A stretch of DNA of 64,000 bases, taken from NCBI GenBank assembly GCA_002189035.1, contig NEEC01000004.1, positions 496,001-560,000 of the forward strand, read 5' to 3'. The translations under genes were made by a program, and so were the position numbers. Position 1 is the first letter of the stretch; the number at the start of each line of letters is the position of its first letter. Shown here piece by piece: positions 60,646 through 64,000 of this stretch. This DNA comes from Utricularia gibba (lineage: Eukaryota > Streptophyta > Magnoliopsida > Lamiales > Lentibulariaceae). The notes below the pieces were generated by a model, which was not told where the DNA came from, did not search any database, and worked only from the letters and a program-made list of their open reading frames with translations.

Positions 60646-61575
60646 ACAATGTTGCAGCCTTCTCCCATCATTCCAGGTTCATATGATTAAACCAAACCTT
60701 CAGTTGTCTGCCCCTGAGTCAGCTCCGGCAGCCATATCACCGAGTGCGTTTGCTTGTACCTTTCTTGAGTTGAAATGCTTGTATGAAATTTGTTTGTGGT
60801 CATTCCCCTGTGACAGAAACGGTTTTCCAGGAGCACTTTTCTGCAGGCTGGTGCTGTGCCTTTAGGATCTGGATTAGAACAAGAGTGTTCATGTGGCGTA
60901 CATATTCAAAATATGAGTGTACGAAAGTTGTACCTTTCTTTGAACTGTCTTGTTACAGACCTCGTTGTCATTGCCATTGCCATGGTGGCTTGTCCAGTTT
61001 TGGGTCTCAGAAATCCAAGTAACCAAAGCTGCAAATGCTACTACATTAACAGACAGAAGAAAACCAAAATGAAAAAGGGTTTAGCAATTCCAGACCCCGT
61101 CTTCTGAGGCATGCGCCTGTTCTGCAAGTTCGAACAAAACAAAGACGCATCTTTAATCCAGTGGACCATTGGCCTCTGTTCCCTGATTCATCGTCTCTAG
61201 ACCACCCTAGCTACAGGTGGACACGGCCCGTGTCACGGCCCCAAGCTGGGCTGAGCTTATACTCAGGCACGCACCTCAGGCTCATTGGGATTTTAGATTA
61301 GATTTTGGCACGCCGGCCTTAAAAGCTTGCTAGCCCGTGTCCGCTTCTAACCCAAATGAGGAAGCCATTTTTGCCCAAACACTTACCCTGCAGCCCGACC
61401 ACAAAAACTGTTTTTTAAAAAAAGCTGTGTCCTTGTGGTCGGCCCTGAGGTGCTACTTCAGATATTTACGTGTATATATACCTTGATCCCAAAATGCTAT
61501 CTGTAAGAAATTGTCCGTAGAACATTTATCAATGGAGTGTATCGAATATTCCCCGATTTGAACCATACAATAAAC
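60646..61575. other. Convergent 3' flanks of CRCK-like kinase and ARPC3
   Basis: No coding gene recognised. A short GC-rich palindrome (GACACG..CGTGTC) lies near 61220, within sequence that looks repetitive. Confidence 0.45.
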
Positions 61576-62728
61576 TTACAAACACAGCAGGAAGAGAAAG
61601 GAGGTAAGTGGCCAACTAATTGCTGGGGTGATGACATTCATAAACTTCCTCTTAGCAAATGCCAGCCACCACTTGTTTGGCGTCCCGTTCAATCTGTATG
61701 CAACACTTAGTAATCGTCCGCTGGTTTCTTCCCTGATCTGCTTCAAGTAATTTCGAAACAGCTCTGCAATAAAGACCATCGAAAGCCCTATTAGTAGTGA
61801 TCCTTGCGGGGGTTTTGATACCTTTCAACAAAAAAGTACTTGAACACAACCAAATCAACAGGCACTTGTGCGTATTGCCGTTCGAGGGATAAATGTGTGA
61901 GCAGATACAATGCATGTTTCTAATATTTCAGATACCAGAGCCAGGCAGAGAAGAATAGGTGTCTGGTGTCTGCTATTTCACATAAACACTTAGTTTCATC
62001 CGCGAAGTTCGAAGTACTGGAGCAAAGAAAAGGTGCAGGTTTTTGGTTGAAGGACGAACCTGCTTCTTTTTGAGATTGGGGAAGAGCAAAAAGCCCCGGG
62101 AAAGGGAATCCATGTTCTCCAGGGACGGGAACCTTTTCCAATCCCAGATTGATAATGGCCTTAGTTCCTTCAGCCAATGTCCTGCAACCTTCCAGCCTCT
62201 TTAGTGCAGTATTTATATAAAATGTGAGATAAATAAGAAGCTTATCAGCTGAACTCTGGATGTCGAAGTTTCTGAAAAAGACATTGGCACGAAAAAATGT
62301 AATTGCTTCATCGACGATATCTGTGCTATCTGCAAATCCCACAAACAAATTCTATAAAAATCCATGCTTTCCATAAAAAATGTGATTTACTTGCGACAAA
62401 GGCACCTTGCTCAGACGCCGGAGCTGGTCCTTTTATGTGACTCTTCAGGGGAAGCAGTGGACAGCCGCATGCTCTAGCGGTTTCTTCATCGTCCACAAAA
62501 CTTGAGTGGTAAACCTGCAGTTTGCAAATTCAGAAAATGTTTTCCAATTCCCTGCCAGGATCTTACACAAACTACAAAGGAAATAATCTATAATCCCGAA
62601 ACCAACCAGACAAAACTGTAAATCCCAAAAGAAAAACCCATATTTTGGACATCAAACAACGAGGAATTGAAGCTTATACAACGTAATAATCCCAAAAAAT
62701 TAGCCAACTTTCAAGCAATACTCACCAT
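61576..62728 (-). CDS. ARPC3: Actin-related protein 2/3 complex subunit 3 (ARPC3)
   Basis: Four exons (62726-62728, 62406-62514, 62060-62329, 61576-61763) sum to 570 bases: 189 residues, in frame. ARPC3 is part of the Arp2/3 complex that nucleates branched actin, and in plants works downstream of SCAR/WAVE. The protein reads VYHSSFVDDEETARACGCPLLPLKSHIKGPAPASEQ, DIVDEAITFFRANVFFRNFD, SADKLLIYLTFYINTALKRLE, LAEGTKAIINLGLEKVPVPGE, FRNYLKQIREETSGRLLSVAY, NKWWLAFAKRKFMN. The ATG is alone at the end of a leader exon (donor GTGAGT directly after it). The C-terminus continues about 15 residues past the usual end (VITPAISWPLTSFLFLLCL), which is unusual. Confidence 0.9.
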
Positions 62729-63270
62729 GTCAAAAGTTAGCCTACACAGGATCTCGCTTCTGCAAATTGGTATTCGATGATCCAAATAGCAACGATCCAC
62801 AACTAAATCAAACGCAGCGTTCAAGAGAAGCAGATACCCTGAAACGCTGCTCAGAATTTCGCGATTCCCAAACAAGAAAACAATCGCAAGTTCTTTCTCC
62901 TTCCCAAAATTATTATTTTAATTTTTTAATAGTATTCCATTTTTAATTAATTTAAATACATTCGGGTTTACTTTCTACTGCTTTGAAGAAGAAACAGAAA
63001 GAAACAATGCCAAGCCAACACAAATGATAAATCTGAGCTGAACTTCGGCATGGATTCTGTGTATAGCAGCAGCACATCAAATACCGGGGCTTCTTCTTCT
63101 TCCAATATGAAACCAGAAAAGGGAAAACAACAAGATGATTCATCGGCCAATATCAGTAGATAGACACTTCATGTGTACGTACAGCTCCTTGGACTCTTTG
63201 ATCTAAACAGATCCTAAATCCAGAATATTTGTGATCAAGTTGAGATACTGGAGCATCGTTCAAACATCAC
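62729..63270. other. ARPC3 leader and 3' flank of the RING gene
   Basis: The ARPC3 5' leader extends to perhaps 62900. After an AT-rich patch (62910-62960), the rest is the 3' untranslated or flanking part of the RING-finger gene. No other coding sequence is recognised. Confidence 0.5.
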
Positions 63271-64000
63271 CTACGAGGACGACGACGTCTGGCCTAAGCA
63301 AACAGGGCAAGGAGGGTCGCGCTTATGTTCAATTCTTGTTTTCTGTTCAAGACAGTCTGCGTGGTATGCGTGTCCACAAACCAAAACTGCCACAGAGCTG
63401 AAGGGGTTCTTCCTCAAGCCTTCCTGACAAAGCCTGCACTCCATCTTCCTTGTATTCCCATAAATCTCGTTTGGTAGAAACAGTCTCGACCTTATCCTCT
63501 CCGGTTTTATTAATGTTCTGTCCCGGCGCCCTGAAACCCAATGCACCACAAGTGAGATTCATAAGAAAGTTGAATGAAAGGAGTTCATCATTGTTTCATT
63601 CGGCTGACCTACACTGCATTATGACACATACATGAATGAAAGTAAAAAGACGCTGCATCAGAACTTTCTTTTTAAAAATGAAGTAAACAACATGGCGTTG
63701 GACTCAATGGATACATCTCAGAACTCAGAACTTGTAGTTAGGAGTTGGGGGTTTTTTTTTTAAAGGGAAGATGTAAGCATATCAGTTGTTCGGATGCTAA
63801 CAATAGAGTAAAGAACGATAAGGGAAACCTCCAAAGTCCAAAAGGCCTTTATTTTCCAGTTTGAATGAGAACTTAGTATCATAAGCTGTAGAGCCCTTCC
63901 AATGAGAAGGCGATGCATCTGAATTAATAGAAGAGCCTCTTCTGGAATATAAGCGACCAAAGGGATAACGAGAATGTTTCGCCAATTTTGCCCGGCCAGA
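63271..64000 (-). CDS. RING-type zinc finger protein, 3' part (truncated by window edge)
   Basis: Two exons are visible. The upstream one (about 63829 to beyond 64000) reads LAKHSRYPFGRLYSRRGSS, WKGSTAYDTKFSFKLENKGLLDFG. The last one (63271-about 63531) reads GRRDRTLIKPERIRSRLFLPNEIYGNTRKMECRLCQEGLRK, VAVLVCGHAYHADCLEQKT and PPCPVCLGQTSSSS. The pattern CxxC..CGHxxHxxCL..CPVC is a RING-H2-like finger, probably an E3 ubiquitin ligase. It sits at the extreme C-terminus, after a region rich in Ser and basic residues. The phase matches when DFGG is split by the intron. The 5' part lies off-window, so the family member cannot be named. Confidence 0.7.

Noticed and set aside
61210-61240. GACACG/CGTGTC palindrome as a terminator or small RNA hairpin
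   Set aside because: The stem is only about six base pairs and there is no supporting context in a plant genome.
1-64000. CRISPR arrays, bacterial operons, integrated virus genes or tRNA genes
   Set aside because: None seen. All recognised coding sequence is plant nuclear with introns, and repeats are short and local.

Overview
This is a gene-dense stretch of plant nuclear DNA. The evidence is spliced genes with GT..AG introns, AT-rich intergenic blocks, plant-only families (FATB thioesterase, RFS6-type raffinose synthase, polyol transporter, hybrid proline-rich protein, CRCK kinase) and a MIR396 hairpin. It looks like an angiosperm. I cannot place the species, and nothing suggests organellar, bacterial or viral DNA.

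Layout from left to right: 5' two-thirds of an ABCG32-type PDR transporter (-, cut by the left edge); FATB (-); NUDT20/24-type Nudix hydrolase (+), divergent from FATB; an unidentified exon-like fragment near 12.4 kb; a polyol/monosaccharide transporter (+); a KAKU4/NUP1-like nuclear-envelope protein (-); a GH17 beta-1,3-glucanase (+); a WDR11 homologue with many exons (+, 21.5-30.1 kb); a calmodulin-like protein (-). A gene-poor 31-36 kb interval follows and holds MIR396 (-). Then come a domesticated hAT transposase of DAYSLEEPER/RICESLEEPER type (+), a Mutator-like MITE with an 11-bp target-site duplication, an RFS6/DIN10-type galactosyltransferase (+), CNOT10 (+), Lunapark (+), a hybrid proline-rich cell-wall protein (-), an orphan ANTH-type exon relic (-), a CRCK3-like receptor-like kinase (+), ARPC3 (-), and the 3' part of a RING-finger gene (-, cut by the right edge).

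The genes do not form one pathway. They are mostly single housekeeping or surface-related genes: cuticle lipid export (ABCG32), fatty-acid release (FATB), ER shape (Lunapark), actin nucleation (ARPC3), mRNA deadenylation (CNOT10), trafficking (WDR11) and raffinose-family sugars (RFS6). I see no operon-like or clustered system.

The most unusual pattern is seven apparent single-base deletions in six otherwise conserved genes (FATB, NUDT, WDR11, DAYSLEEPER-like, CNOT10 twice, hybrid PRP). Nearly all lie in short homopolymer runs. In contrast, five genes whose exons I summed (polyol transporter, GH17, RFS6, Lunapark, CRCK, plus ARPC3) are exactly in frame. Residual long-read consensus error explains this best, so these genes should not be called pseudogenes without read support. 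Other notable items are the MIR396 locus, a 28-bp tandem duplication that copies a splice donor in WDR11, the MULE MITE, and the ANTH exon relic.
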